A stretch of 64,000 bases of DNA from Chrysomallon squamiferum (Eukaryota > Mollusca > Gastropoda > Neomphalida > Peltospiridae). Below are positions 36,951-50,199 of this stretch, one piece after another. The DNA lies in contig CM022669.1 in assembly GCA_012295275.1 (NCBI GenBank), positions 17,280,672 through 17,344,671 on the forward strand. The letters run 5' to 3'. The translations under genes and the position numbers were made by a program. How positions within the stretch are numbered: position 1 is the first letter of the stretch; the number at the start of each line of letters is the position of its first letter. The notes below the pieces were generated by a model. It had not been told where the DNA came from. It worked only from the letters and a program-made list of their open reading frames with translations, and ran no database searches.

Positions 36951-39900
36951 TCACACACACATCGAAATATTACACTAACTGACATCATTTGAAACTCACT
37001 GCTAGTCATGCAGACTAAAATAATTGTTCCATATATGATAGTTTCTGAATTATTAACAGAGGCCAGAGGCATTACTGGTCATGGAATCAATCATCCTTGT
37101 TGCTTCTATTATGTTATTTCCTATCCAAGCCAGATCTCAACAACTTGTTTATCAAAGTCTAGATATAGTTTCAAGTCTATTGTAAGGTACACACATATAA
37201 AATTATTGTTAAATGATCAACTAATGTCAGTCGATACACAGCCCATTTCAGTGGCAACATTTTCACCTACGTTAGTTCTCATACAGAATCTACAGACTCA
37301 ACACTTAATAGCTGTTTCTATTAAAACATATAAAGCTATTTTATTTATGCATTCAAATTGTGTAATAAAATCATTGCCGTAGGTATAGTCAATCGCTTGT
37401 CAAATCCAAAGTATTATCCAAATCAGAATTAAAGATCATTGTCAAAAGCACAAAACCATCTCAGACAATGGACAAAGCCAAAGTATCTTATGCTTCTATT
37501 TCAACCACACAAGAAAGGTCAGAATTGTTATGTGTTGGTATCTTTCATTGGGAAAGTTCTGATTTAAAATGTCAAGCTTCTTATGGACAATACAACCTTT
37601 ATACAAAAGATGTACTTATCTAAAGAGAAAGAGACATTTGCGCTGAAGAGGTTAGGTGGACTTCAGCACAGAGTGATGTCGATGTTATGATCTTAGAAAG
37701 CAAAATAATCAATTCATATAACTAACAAAAACTCTCAGGTGCAATTGTATAAAGGCTGAAAAATGTTCTGAAATGCTTACCTAATTCCACAGATTTTTAT
37801 CTAATGAAATTTTCTTGATTTTTAGGTTAAAAAAGAAAGAAGTTATTGTCAGTTAAGAATCTACCAACATTGTTTTTGATGCTATGTATAAAACAAATTA
37901 AAAAATATCTGCATATATATATATAAATAGGTAAACAGCTAGATAGGTAGATAGATAGATAGTTAGACCGATAGATATCTTCATGCATTATCAAAATAGT
38001 TCTTGAGTTAAAAATATATTACAAACATAACATTCTTTTTATGTTTTACGTTTTGTTATTTAACTGTCCATTACCATACACACACAATTCACTTCTAGTT
38101 TACCTGTCATGAAAATAACTTATTTTAAAACTACATTATTTAATTCAAGACTAAAATCAATCAATACGCTGCAGAAGAAAACAATATGTTTTGCCGAGGT
38201 ATTGGTCTTTAAATACTGACTGTATCAGACTTTGAAACTAACAGTGCTAAACAATGAATTATCTGTATGTACAGTAAAATAACAAGTTATTTACATTTTC
38301 AAAGAAAGCCTTAAGAGTTCATTTCTAAGTGCTGTTTCTCCTAATTCTACAATGCAAATAGGTGAACAATTCTATTGACAAGTTCTTTTATTAAAAAAAC
38401 ATAATACAAAAATAGCCAACAATAGCTGATGACGTATGCTAAATTTCAGATCTGTCAGTCCAACTAAATTAGCTCAGTGCTGAAGAATGTTCAATTACAA
38501 TGTGTCAGTGACATAATGGAGAATGTGTATTTTTCTCTCATGTTCATTTTCTTTTTAACTTTTTTAAATTCTTTATTTATTTTGTCAACATTTTCCTTTC
38601 CTTTCTCCCCCTCCCCATTGTTGATGTTGCTATTTTCATAGTCAGGATGCCATTTTAAGACATCGCTTTCATTTTTGTTTTTGCTTCTTTTCTTTCTTTT
38701 TTTCTCCCTAATGTTAGTGTTTCAGAATGATTTTCTGTTTCCATTAACATCAAAATCAAAATGTTACAAATATTAGTAATGTACTTAGTTTATTTTTAAA
38801 TAGTTAAATTAATAATGAAAAAAATTAAAAATATCAAAGAATACATTTTCATCTTTACATTTATATAATAATCAAATTTATAAGTATCTGTATTTTTTAC
38901 AGAATCATTATGTGTAGAAGACAAAACAGAGAGTATATTCTTTTTCTTAGCTATACTTTTATTTTTCATAAATTTATTTATTTTTTACTTATTTAATTAT
39001 TTTAAATTTTTTTTTTTTTTTTCTATTTTTTTAAATGTTTTCACTCAAAAGATATATTCTTAAGCACAATTTGATTTCATAATGTTAGTTATTTTCTTAC
39101 TAGCAAGTGTTTTCTTTTCCAAACCCATGTTTTAAGCATTAAATGTATGAAATAATCTGTATCAAAAGATGTATTATTTAATTATTATTATTTTAAAAGT
39201 ATAGTTTAACAATGTGTACTTAAAAAGAACATTTTCTAACACTTTAAGAAATAAACACCACCATCAAAATAGACACTCAACAATAAAAAAAATAAAACTG
39301 AAATAAACAAATTCAAAGAAATTTTCTGCAATGACAACATCCATCAATTTATTTTCCATCTTTTTTTTCTTCTATTTTTTTTATTTTTTCTGTTTTATTC
39401 AAAAGAAAGTAGTATTTGAAATGGAGTAAATTGATACATCTGATGTGTATTTATTCTATCACTTTATCATTCATAAAACATTTCTCCACAATATAAAAAA
39501 ACAAAAACATCACTAGAGGGTTGTCAAACATCTCCACTCTATTTGATTAGTTTCAGCAGACACAAGGAAACAAAATATAAAAAAGAATGATATACAATCC
39601 TGCATTCAATTTAATGAAAACAAAAACAATAATAAAAAATAACTGGATATTGGAAACGGAATTTATTTAATTTGTAGAAAAACATGAATGTGAGTAGAGA
39701 CAGATTAATCATTTTACAGTTTCTTATATCACAAGAAAGAAGAAAAAAAAAAAAAAAGAGTAGAAAATCTCATATTTCAATCACAGGATCATATTTAGGT
39801 GTTTAAATAATAAAGAAAATATTAATAAATTAAATTCATTCATTCTTTAATAAAGGAAACCAACAACAACCCAAAAAAAACCAACTATATTCTATAAATT

Positions 39901-42873
39901 TCCAATAAACAAATTGAATCTTAAAAAGTTATTTTCAGTGTCCTCAATTTTGGATGGTATAAATAGAAAGCAAACAGAAACACATAAAATATAAAAAAAA
40001 GAAGACAAATATTGAACGAGATCTCCTTGGTGAAACTGAGAAAATAAGGAAATAAAAAGAAGATATTCGGAAACAGATCAAATATCCAAGCACTTCAGTC
40101 TGTATGACCCGCAACCAAAACCGCATTAAGTAAATATGCAATTTGCACAAATATGATTTGCTGTTTGTTGGCTGTTTCAACTAGACCACCTATCAGCAGA
40201 GCCCAGGCTAATTCAGTCGGGCGGTAACAACATTTCATGGCAATTTTCACTTTATAAGATAGAGAACACCTCTGGGGCAGGCATTTCAAGTCCTTTACAA
40301 AAACATAATAACAAGGTCCATGCTGACTTAAACAAATTTGTCCTGACTGGTCATCATACTGGGTGAAAGCAAAAGAGAAACCTGAAGACATACTGACAAG
40401 TCTGGCAACGCAAACTGACAGAAGGCCAATTCATTACTCAACTCAGCTAAATCAATTACCTAGTACTCCTTTGGTGTAAAGACCACACAGCCTATTCACT
40501 AAAATATAAGCCAAACTATAATTTGATAGAAATGGACAAAGAGAATAAGATGTAAAAAGAAGTCTACGAGTGTCTGGAGATATGAAAATATGAAAATGTA
40601 TTTGAAAAGTAATAGATGAATTCACAACACATCACTTTTAACACAAGTTCTTGCAGACATGGTTATTTCATTCTACCAATTCCCTTTTCATCCTTCTTCA
40701 ACAAATTCTCAGTGTTATTGTTGAAAAAGAAAATATGATATATCATAAAGTAAATTTGTTTTATATGTGGTTTGTGTTCCCAACCAAGTAATTTTATCAA
40801 CTGTTAAGAATTTACATCTTTATCTGTATTTTGATGTGAAGCATTATTTCTCTATTTATGCCCAAATACATGTTACAAATTTTATTGAATGTTTTTCTTA
40901 TTCATATTGCTGTTCACCATTTATGATCTATTTCCAACAATTCAGCTGAGACTGTTCTAATGGTTAAGGATTCAGTGACTGATGAATGTATGTATAATTT
41001 TACCAATTATTTACTGTCATTCATACAATTTATTAAGTATCTTTTTTACCAATTCTAAACATTTTGATCGCAATTTACTGAATTTATTTTAATGAAATAT
41101 GACTATGAGATCAGATTTCATCAATACAAAAAAAAAAGAAAAAGGAAATGTGTGTGTGTGTGTGTGTGTTTTCTCAAAACATTCTGACAAAAAAATCTTA
41201 AAAGACAATGAATAAGATACTGGTTTGGATTGTGACTGGGTTTGTGATGTTGGCAATGGCTACCATGTTGGCACCAGCCATATTAGTGGAGTTCACCTGG
41301 TCACTGGTCACTATAACCTTGACCACAGCATCTTTGAGCTTGCACAATTTATGCTAATTTAATAACATAGAATGTTTGGTTAGATGACATCATATTATAT
41401 CATATGAACAGAATAATGTTGGAGCAGTGCACATCTTAATCTATTTTCAACAAAAGATGTAATCATTTCTTTGGACAGAAAAGTGTAATTAAGAACAATA
41501 AGTAAAAACATTAGCCTATTTTAATTTTATCATTGGAATAAGAATTAACTGAAAAGAATGTAAATAGTATATTCTAAAAATACTGGAAATCTGTACAAAT
41601 GCTTAGTCAGCTCTATGTTGATATTAAAGAGCTGGAAATGGAGAGAATTTATTCATCCTCACTCCCAGTAGAAAAACCAAGGATGTTGTCTAATAACCTA
41701 AAATTGATTGCGATTTTTAGTATTCTAAACCCTGAGTTTGAAGGTATGAAGGCCAAAGTAAGGCTCCACAGATTTAAAGTGTGCATGGAACACAGCTTTT
41801 AAACTTTTGTTTTTAAAAAACACGTAAAATAAGCTCAGTTGTTCTCTGGTCAGAACATTTTATCCAGTAACTCTTTCATTATAAGTATTATATATAACAA
41901 ACTTGAAACTAAATTTCAGTTAGCAATCAGATAATTAAATTCGTATTAGTGACAAAGGCAATTCATATCAAGTCTAAGAAATAATTATTGATTACAAGGC
42001 ATTACAATAATGCCATTCTGAGTATGACAAATAACAGAGAGAAAAATGTCTAGGTAGGATGACAGTAGAAACATCAATACGGCTTATGCTCCCTTGACTT
42101 ATTAACAAATACATATCAGTCTGATATAATAGTAAATATTTTCTTATTATTTTCGATAGATCAAGCTTTCTCAAACAATTATTTTATCAAATATAATTAT
42201 AAATGTAAGAAGACTGTCATCAGAAAATTTGAAAAAGAACAAGTTAGTTTTTCTTTCTTCTCTAATTATAATAATAATTTTAAATAATATATTGTTACAA
42301 AAACTAAAATTTCCTTTTTACGTGTGACATATTTTTTCCTTTGCAGAATACATTTGAATTAATATATAGGACTCACCAAATAATGTAGGGATTATTATTT
42401 TTTTGTGGGAATGTTTTCAGATTCTAAATAATATGTATTTCTTTCAGTTATTTTTATTTTTTTAGCTTTCACAAATTACACTACTCCTCACAGAAACAGT
42501 GGTCAAACATTAACAATAATGATGTACTGGAGAAAACAGAAATAATAAAAAATAAAGTACAGCATATTTGATGAATACAAAGAAACAGTAACCTTAAACC
42601 AAGATGATTGTGTATTAATGTAAGATAAATTCAAAGATAAGAAAAATAATAATAAAATGTCTCCCCAGATAATACAAATTTTACAATACATGGAAACAGT
42701 TGCCAAATATTAATGACAACACTGACATAAAATAATGATTGCTTTAAGGAAAGGGGTGAAGAATTATCTAAGGAAAAAAAAGAATAGAAGTTGTCAAATC
42801 AACCATCTCTTATATCATTAAAGGAAACTATATACCCAGTTTGTGAATAATATTCCTTTATAAAAAAAACTCA

Positions 42874-42875
<2 letters not shown>

Positions 42876-42916
<41 letters not shown>

Positions 42917-42924
42917 ACACAAAC
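42876..42924. repeat. (CA)n microsatellite
   Basis: About 24 CA units with one or two interruptions. Confidence 0.95.
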
Positions 42925-43021
42925 ACCAATATTAATAATCATGACAGATGATGATGATAGTAATGCTTATGGAAATGAGGAGGATTCTTCTTCTTTGTTT
43001 TGTTTTTTCTAGAGTTTTATT

Positions 43022-43070
<49 letters not shown>
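43022..43070. repeat. (TAA)n microsatellite next to a splice donor
   Basis: About 16 trinucleotide units that start 15 bases into the intron below the PTB exon at 43086. Read on the minus strand it is the TAT-rich tract that gives a poly-tyrosine tail to the exon's readthrough frame. Confidence 0.97.
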
Positions 43071-43085
43071 GTAATAATCTCCTAC

Positions 43086-43250
43086 CTCATCAGATTCAAA
43101 GACATGACATAAAATTTTGGCCTGACGTCGTCTACGTAGAGTCTGATCATCCGGGCTGGTGATGAGTCGTCTTCGTGCCATGATCACCAAAATGTCTCCA
43201 ATGTCTGCGATGTACGAGATGGTCCTTAATGAGTGGTCCATCATAATTTC
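43086..43250 (-). CDS. APBA1: Mint/X11 adaptor, middle PTB exon
   Basis: This 165-nt exon encodes 55 residues, phase 0 at both ends, with aaaacag before it and gtagga after it on the minus strand. It starts [19 protein letters not shown], the diagnostic PTB core of the X11/Mint family, then ILVIMARRR, a basic variable loop ([17 protein letters not shown]) and the strand [10 protein letters not shown]. The MDH-LRTISY-ADIGD strands form one wall of the groove that binds the NPxY motif of APP-family receptors. The loop after MARRR is shorter than my memory of the vertebrate one, in line with a protostome protein. Joins in frame to 45108-45194 upstream and 4235-4417 downstream. Confidence 0.96.
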
Positions 43251-44317
43251 CTGTTTTAAAACAAAAAACAGTACATAAGTAAATTCAAACCCCCAAAAAT
43301 GCTTATTACTATTTTTGTATTTTTACGATTTTTAACTTTTTTTAACCTTTTAACTTTTTTTTAACCTTTTAACTTTTTTATTTATTATTACAATATAATA
43401 TTATAATATATATTGGTGTTATTGTTTCCCTTTTATTTTATTTTGTTTTTTTCTGTGTTTTTTAATTTTGAAAAAAAAAAAAAAAAAAACTGCAAAAAGA
43501 CAGCTGCCACCAACACGATGAGCTACATAAACAGGATATAAAATAATAAAAAATAATTTTCAAAATCAGAGGAGAGGAGATGAGATAAGCAAATAAATAA
43601 TTTTACTGACATCTTTGTTTAGACCAATCATTCTAAAAGAAGAAGGCTGAGTTGACTTCATTTCAAAGAAATATTTTATTCTTTATCTTATTAGAGATAT
43701 TTCATACTTTTACATGTTATATGTTTTTATGTGTTATTTTTACATTTCTGTCCAGAATTCATCCATTTTATGAGCCTGATAACAATGACTTTGATAATGA
43801 ATAGCTTTGATATGGATGAGGGGGACTCGTATTCTCAGGAAGTTTTTAATTCTTGCTTTGGATTCTTGTATCATTTTTGGAAAGGATAAAAAAATAATAA
43901 TAATAAAAAAGAATGAAGGTTTGTTAGTTTGATTTTTAAAGTAAGAAAAATAATAAAATTTAGGTAGAACTTATTTCCTTCACCAACATTTCTTAATTGG
44001 AAGATAAAACAATGTGACTTTTCAGGTTTTCCTTTCAATTACAAATCTGATAAGAAAAGGTAAAGAAAAAGTAAATTAAGCGTATACCAAAATAAATTTT
44101 TGTTTAACTTCACAAAATGCTTATAATGTCACTGAATCATGCAACTCCTAAGAAAAACAATTAAAAAGGAAAAGAAAAAGAAAACTAAATAGGAACTTGT
44201 AAGGCAGAACAATTTTAAATTTGGTCTAATCAGGTCAATGTGTATTTATCTGATCAACTAATTTAAAAATGATATCACCAACATATTACGTACAAATCCA
44301 TCATTTCTCACACACTC

Positions 44318-44339
44318 ACTCTCTCTCTCACTCACTCAC

Positions 44340-44412
<73 letters not shown>

Positions 44413-44443
44413 GTCTCTGTCTCTGTCTCTCTGTCTCACTCAC
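44318..44443. repeat. (CT)n and GTCTCT compound microsatellite
   Basis: About 120 bp of CT dinucleotides with CACT units at the start and CTGTCT units at the end. Confidence 0.95.
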
Positions 44444-45084
44444 ACAGACTAAATACACAACCACCTTCTTTAAGGAGGCCAAGATATTTCTAATATGTAT
44501 TTTGTCCCTTTCTTTGGCTTTCTGGCAGAAAAGATCCTATCTGCATTTTTTCACCTTTGCCGATGACAAAAACATTTCTAATAAATTTTGTAATAACGAG
44601 ATCAGATTCTCTGGGGAGTCTTTGGTCACAGTAACAATCTAATTTCAGCAGGAGATAGAAACACATGAAAACTGAACATATAAAAATCTAAATATCAAAG
44701 ATGATGAAAATACATGTCATTAACTCCTAAGGTGCCACAAGATTACTTTTATAAAAAAATTTAAAAATTCTCTCCTATGAATAAATAAATATTCAGAGCA
44801 CTGCACAAAATCCATTTCTATTTTTCAACACATTTCATCCCCCCTTTACCCAAAATAACACTTCATTAACACTTTGGATTTCCTCTTCTTTTCTTTTTTT
44901 TGTGTTTTTCTTTTCTTTTCTTTTTTTTGTTCTTGTTTTTCTTTTCTTTTTTTAACCAACACTATTTCATTATCATCAGAGTACAGCCACTCTTTTTTAG
45001 GTCAAAAAAATTATCATAGCTCTATCTAAGACTTGGAATTTCACAATAACATTGCTAAGGCTTGGAATTTAACAAGTCAATTAA

Positions 45085-45105
45085 TTTTTTTTTTTTTTTT
45101 TTTTT
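45085..45105. repeat. T21 homopolymer forming the 5' end of an intron
   Basis: On the minus strand the intron below the 45108 exon starts GTA and continues directly in an A-run of more than 20. The donor positions +3 onward are therefore supplied by the homopolymer. Confidence 0.95.
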
Positions 45106-45107
45106 AC

Positions 45108-45194
45108 CTGTAAGTCTGTGTTTAAAACCATGATCTTTTCTGTAGATACAAACAGGTCGACATCAGTGCTGGGCTGGTTTTCACCTTCAGGTGC
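45108..45194 (-). CDS. APBA1: Mint/X11 adaptor, short PTB exon
   Basis: This 87-nt exon encodes 29 residues, phase 0 at both ends, with tttttcag before it and gtaaaa after it on the minus strand. The peptide runs APEGENQPSTDVDLFVSTEK, then IMVLNTDLQ. APEGE-QP-TEVDLFIST is a highly conserved family stretch at the second and third strands of the PTB fold. In vertebrate Mint proteins a basic insert (related to AQKLAKSRKK) precedes APEGE, and here APEGE starts the exon. The gap is where the candidate 36-nt microexon lies. Confidence 0.95.
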
Positions 45195-45894
45195 CTGAAA
45201 AATACATTATATACTCATCTGTGAAAAAAAGTTTGGCATACTACCTTCACTTCTGAAAGAAAGAAAGAATGAAACAATGAAAAAAAGAAAAAAAATGGAA
45301 AAAAATGAATAAATTGTGTCAAAAAAGAAGACATTTCTTTTATGCTTGTTGCCTAGACCATTGAAAACAGACAAAAATAATTCCAACTCACCAAGCTGAA
45401 TGACGAATGATGTTAATAAAATGATTTTAAAAATAATTATATGAATCTAATAATTTAAGACATCCTGTTCATAAATTGTATTTGTTCAAATCTTATGCTT
45501 ACTAACATTACCCTCTATATCATTATATAAATTAACTATTCAAATAGGTAAGGAAATCTACAGATCCAAAAATGAATAGTTGGCTTAGAAAATGAAATTT
45601 AAAATCAGTTAAATTCTTTTATTCTTTTTATAAAAAGAAAAATAACGACTGGGCATCTAATAATGATGAAAAAAAGTTTTATGTTTGTAAAATATTTAAA
45701 GAATCGTTTCACTTACAAGAAAGTCAAAAATACTTTCTTTTTATATTGTCTTACATCATCACAATATACGAAAGTCAGGCTCAACCCATACATTCATGCA
45801 TGGAGTTAACAGTAAGCACTAATAACCTCTAGAATGCATAATACATACAAAACTGAAAAACAATTACATATGCTGACAAAATATTTAATTTTAC

Positions 45895-45930
45895 CTGAAA
45901 TTTTTCACCAAAATGCAGTGTGCCTAGAGT
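45895..45930 (-). CDS. Candidate 36-nt PTB microexon of Mint
   Basis: On the minus strand gattttacag precedes, and gtaaaattaa follows, a 36-nt segment open in phase 0 that encodes TLGTLHFGEKFQ. It lies between the exon ending AVGRIK (56454) and that starting APEGE (45194), both phase 0 at this junction, so it could be included or skipped without a frame change. Vertebrate Mint genes have a cassette of about this length at the same point of the PTB domain (a short basic insert). The sequence here is not basic, so homology is not shown. A chance gt-ag pair is a serious alternative. It lies 700 nt upstream of the APEGE exon. Confidence 0.35.
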
Positions 45931-48149
45931 CTGTAAAATCATCAGTGTAAGACAAAAATACAAATAAAACTATAATATTAGTCTTTAGAAATAATTTCTT
46001 AAAAATAAGTACCAACAGTCATGATTTTCATTTAGGAAATTTAGTTTTAAACATTTTAATGTAGATTATTAAAAAAAATACCAGTAAGAAAATATTACTA
46101 ATATTTGCTTAATTTAATTATGCAGTAATTAAAATATTCTACCTGTTATTTGTTTTCAAATATTAGTGAAATACCATTTTAAGAAAATATTATAATAATT
46201 AAAAATAAAAGAAGCCACAAGTATAAGAATGACTTGTATTTATAATTAATATAACAGCTTTAAATTATTTTATAATAAAAGATTTAATCACTAATACATT
46301 AAATAGATTTTAAAAGAAAATTAATTTAATTTATTAATAAAGATGTGCACATTAAAAGTTGAAAAATATTTTTTAAACATTCAAAAGTTCTTAAGGCCTT
46401 ATTTGATCATTTAAAAATAAACAACCAATTACATTAATAAGTTCAATTTTGACCAAATTTTTCTGAACAGACATTAAATTAAAGTTTACTTAATAAACTG
46501 CATGGGATCAGCCAATTACATTTAAATTACCATCATCTTTCATTATCAAAGCTAACTACCAGATGAGAACACAAAATGAGAATTAACTAATGTTTTTCAC
46601 ATTCTAATTGTGATTTCATTGTGTTTCTATATGGAAAAGGACAAATAAAATAATTTCTCAGAAATACTTCAGACAACATGGGTTTGTGAAATTGTGAAGA
46701 AGAACAAGTTTATTAAGTAAATCAGAGTTTATTTACATGGGGTGTTCCTACTGCTGCCTGTTACAAATAAAGTAGATGCATATCACTGCTTAACTGAATG
46801 TATTCAGTACACTGGCCATCAGCTGAATAATTCATCCAGTCAACAGTCAGTATTGTAGAAGATAAAAAAAGAAAAGAATTTGACTGATACCTTTATTGCC
46901 AGTTCATGTCAAGACTTACTTATAAACTCTGTGTATATGTATCTGTGTGTGTGTGTGTGTGTGTGTGAACATTTTTCAAAAATAAATTTTATTTTCAGAA
47001 TGTTGTTATACACTAAAACATATACTGAAATTATGTTGGTGTGTTCATGTATATTTTCTTCAAGTTCATGACAATATTAAGTGCTGCCAAATTGTGAGAC
47101 ATCAGTAAGGATTTATTGTAATTTCACGAATGATGCAGTGGACCTAGAGGAAATGTCAGGGAAATCCTTTCAAGACATTTCTAATTATACGAGCAATGAT
47201 GAGTTCATCTCACGCAGTATCAACTGTAATTCATGTCTGATCAGTTGAAGAAAAAACAAAATATTCTGTTTATATCATTCAACTTCAATTATACGTAAAA
47301 ATTTCTTTTCTGAAGTCTAAAATTAAATAATTTAATGATTTTTGTTGTTTCTCTGTTCTCAGCTGTTTATGTTTGTATTTTTTGGGGGATATTATTTATT
47401 TATTAACACTTTTTTTTATTTTTTTTTTTTTTTTTTGAAGTATTTTATTTATAACACAACTATTTGATTTCAAGTGACTCAGTTTAACATTCATTTAATT
47501 AAATTGCTTTAATTTCTATTAAATATAAAAATTATATAAAAAAAAACAATTTTTAACTTTTCCTAAAAATAGAACCAAAATTCAGACTAAATTTGGTTTT
47601 TTCTTTCATTTTTATTATTATCCTTAAAGTCATTTAAAATAAAATGACCCAAAATATTTACAACACAAAGTAAATAAACAAAATGTTCAACAATATCTAA
47701 TGTAGAAAGGTGCAACAATTATATATGAAGGTGCAGGACAAAATTTAAAAAAAATAAAATAAAATACTTAGAAAGAAAGACAAATATATAAATAAAATTT
47801 TCAAAATGAAACACAGAAAAAAAGAAAAAAATTTGAACATATACTCTGCATGTGCCTCTAATTATTTCTATTGAAGAAAAGATTATAAGCCTCAGTAAAA
47901 CATTAACATTTAAAAAAAAATAATATACTTCTGTTTCTAAACATTACAGTTTGTCTACTGATAAATTTTAAAACAGATAATAAAATAAACTTTTTAAAAA
48001 AATTTGATAATAAAAAAAATATAAAACACTGAGATAACAAATTTGTATTATTTCATTTCTGTAGTGCATTTTGTGATAAATTTAAGCAGTTTAATGAATA
48101 AACAAAACTAATACTGAATGTAACCAAAATAATGTTGGGCATGTAACAA

Positions 48150-48860
48150 AGAAAGCCATTAGCATTGTTTTAATGACAGGACAGTAAGTTAACCACCAGA
48201 AACCCAGTGAATGAAATAATCTAAATTTAACACTATCTCTTAATCGCATCGACCGACTGAGTTTCTTTACAAAACAATACCACGCAGCTGTGGATTAAAA
48301 ACAAAGCTATTAAATATTAATGATTGCAAAATAAAGCCTCCATTTATAGCCAATCAATAAGAATTTTTAGTTTCTTGATGCCGCTGCCATTTCCTGATTG
48401 CAAAAAACAGCTGCACGCAATTCACAAACTTAGTTAATCAACTGGAAAAAAGAGATCAAGTATGGCTGACACCTTACTTTAATTATCTCCCCTGTCAGCA
48501 TCTCCATCAGAATGTCGATCGTGATCTGAATAAGCCTGATGAATACTTGCCAGTAAAGACAATGGCCTAATGACACGGTGGGAAACAGCATTGCTCAGAT
48601 AAATAAACCTTCATTCAATTGAAGCGCTTGGTTTCCTTTATTATCCAGCTATTTGACTGACTCAAGGGAGGCAAATACCTCTCAATAACGTCCTCCTCTG
48701 GCATTTAATTTCTACACCAGCTGAGTTTAAGGGTAATAGATTGCCATCAAGAGGGTTAAAAGGTTTCAGTGAGTACAGTGTATCTTCTGGTTCTAATTTA
48801 GTTTCATTAACTGTAATCAAAGACCAAAGAGCAAAGGTTGTGTTCATTGCTGTATGTTAA
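48150..48860. promoter_or_regulatory. Large repeat-poor intronic island (possible enhancer)
   Basis: About 700 bp with no microsatellite, more GC and more even base composition than its flanks. It contains CAGCTG E-boxes (at about 48288-48293 in the form GCAGCTG, and about 48409), several TAAT/ATCAAT and ATTGATT-like sites, CCATTTATAG and GATTGCAAAA. No exon pattern or long ORF covers it. Such islands are typical of conserved non-coding elements in large neuronal genes. Conservation cannot be tested here. Confidence 0.35.
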
Positions 48861-49560
48861 ATAAATTCAGTGTTTAGATCATAAATAATAGCACTAAGTC
48901 TAATGGCTTTATTTCTTATATTTTGAAAGAATTTTTTTTATTATTAAAACAACTATATGGTCACTTCTGCCCTAGGTATATCCATTATTATTTTCAGAAA
49001 GTATCCACAGTAACAATATCTATCCCTATGATAAAAACAAGTGGTTATGCTGCACTGGAATGTTATTCTAATCATAAAATTATGCAACATTTTGGCTATT
49101 TTTATGTGCTGTAAAATCTGCCACATGTACCACAATATTAATCAAAATGGCTGGATCTGACAATCTGAAATTAAACAAGAGCAGATGGAATCCATTATGT
49201 ATCCCAGAGTTAATTCTGCAAAAAATAAAATCAGCAGGCAATATATCAAAGTCCAAAAAAAAAAATACAATAATAATAAATAAAATTATTTAAAAAAAAA
49301 AAAAAAAAAAAATCACAAGAAAATGCAGAACAAAAAAAAAAAAAAAATTTTAAATTTAAAAAAAAAAAAATCTGTTCTCTTAGTGTAAGATCTGTTTGTT
49401 GAGAAAATGTATGGGGAGACACAAATAATAGAAACAGTCTGAAAAGGAGTGTAACAGCTCACAAGTGGCATAATGTTGGAGAGGTATGTCCATTAGAATT
49501 TAGACCAACAGGCTGAAGATCCTTTAAGTTAAATCTTCAATAAGACATATTTCAAAACAC

Positions 49561-49665
49561 TGCCAGACAAGTGGGATCAAATACCGCAGTAAAAAACATA
49601 TTTTTCAGTCATAAAAATACTTTTACTAAATGGCTAGTCAGTGTATCAGCCAACATCTTGGACAA
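49561..49665 (-). mobile_element. Possible SINE remnant
   Basis: On the minus strand the segment reads GATGTTGGCTGATACACTGAC and later GTATTTGATCCCACTTGTCTGGCA. The second phrase closely resembles the box-B region of the remnant at 14318-14392 (TATTTGATCCCACAACTTGG). Box A is uncertain because of an AT-rich insertion in between. Confidence 0.35.
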
Positions 49666-50193
49666 AAAACACATGATTTTGAATGTTGCATTTAATTTTT
49701 TTTTTTTTTTTTAATAATTTCTGTTTCAGAAGACTGATTAGCTGTGATAACTTATTTATATTATTGTTATTTATTTAATTTGTTTTGTTTGTTTAATAAA
49801 ATAATCTTTAAGATATTGCTATATGTTCTGAGTAACTGACACAATCAAATCAGATCATCATAGATACCAGCAGATTAACATAATCCTATTATCAACAGTT
49901 TATGACCTGTGCAAAACATTTAATAAACTCCATTTAGCAGATTACTGTTTGTGCCAAAGGATTAGTATAATCCTATTCCTATTATTAAAGTGAAATAAAG
50001 AAAGCACTGTAAAGGACAATCACAACAAACTGGCAAGCACATATGTAATTAAATCTAGTAACTATATCAACAACTGTCATGCAGACTTGATTTAAAAGTG
50101 CTGTGTGTATACAATCATGCAGTTAAAATTTCACTACAAAAGGGACAAATATCTATGTTAAAGCCACAACACAACACTTTAGGAACCACTTAC

Positions 50194-50199
50194 CGAAGC
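50194..50199 (-). other. Possible six-nucleotide microexon (weak)
   Basis: The minus strand reads tttctctgcattcatag, then GCTTCG, then gtaagtgg. Both flanks are very good splice-site matches, and six nucleotides (Ala-Ser) would keep phase 0 between AVGRIK and APEGE. Such short exons exist in neuronal genes, but a chance juxtaposition is at least as likely. Confidence 0.12.

Larger units (their letters stand above)
34978..43085 (-). other. Long Mint intron, distal part
   Basis: Contains (TAA)n at about 35322-35352, A-runs near 35910-35928 and 35980-35999, a repeat-poor patch at about 35480-35880, (TA)n/(CA)n at about 36918-36960, GATA units near 37937-37965, (GT)n at about 41150-41169, (CA)n at 42876-42924 and (TAA)n at 43022-43070. 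Open frames of 124 codons (37008-37382, plus) and 98 codons (40095-40391, minus) show no recognisable motif. No exon is identified. Confidence 0.7.
43251..45107 (-). other. Intron between PTB exons
   Basis: 1,857 nt with gt...ag borders on the minus strand. It contains T- and A-runs and a large (CT)n/(GTCTCT)n block at 44318-44443. The serine/leucine-rich open frame at 44269-44493 is that block translated. Confidence 0.85.

Noticed and set aside
37008-37382. 124-codon plus-strand frame
   Set aside because: Composition matches the surrounding non-coding sequence and there is no motif or start context of note.
40095-40391. 98-codon minus-strand frame
   Set aside because: No domain recognised; the sequence resembles decayed unique intron DNA. 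It could be revisited if transcripts exist.
44269-44493. Ser/Leu-rich 74-codon frame
   Set aside because: Translation of the (CT)n microsatellite.
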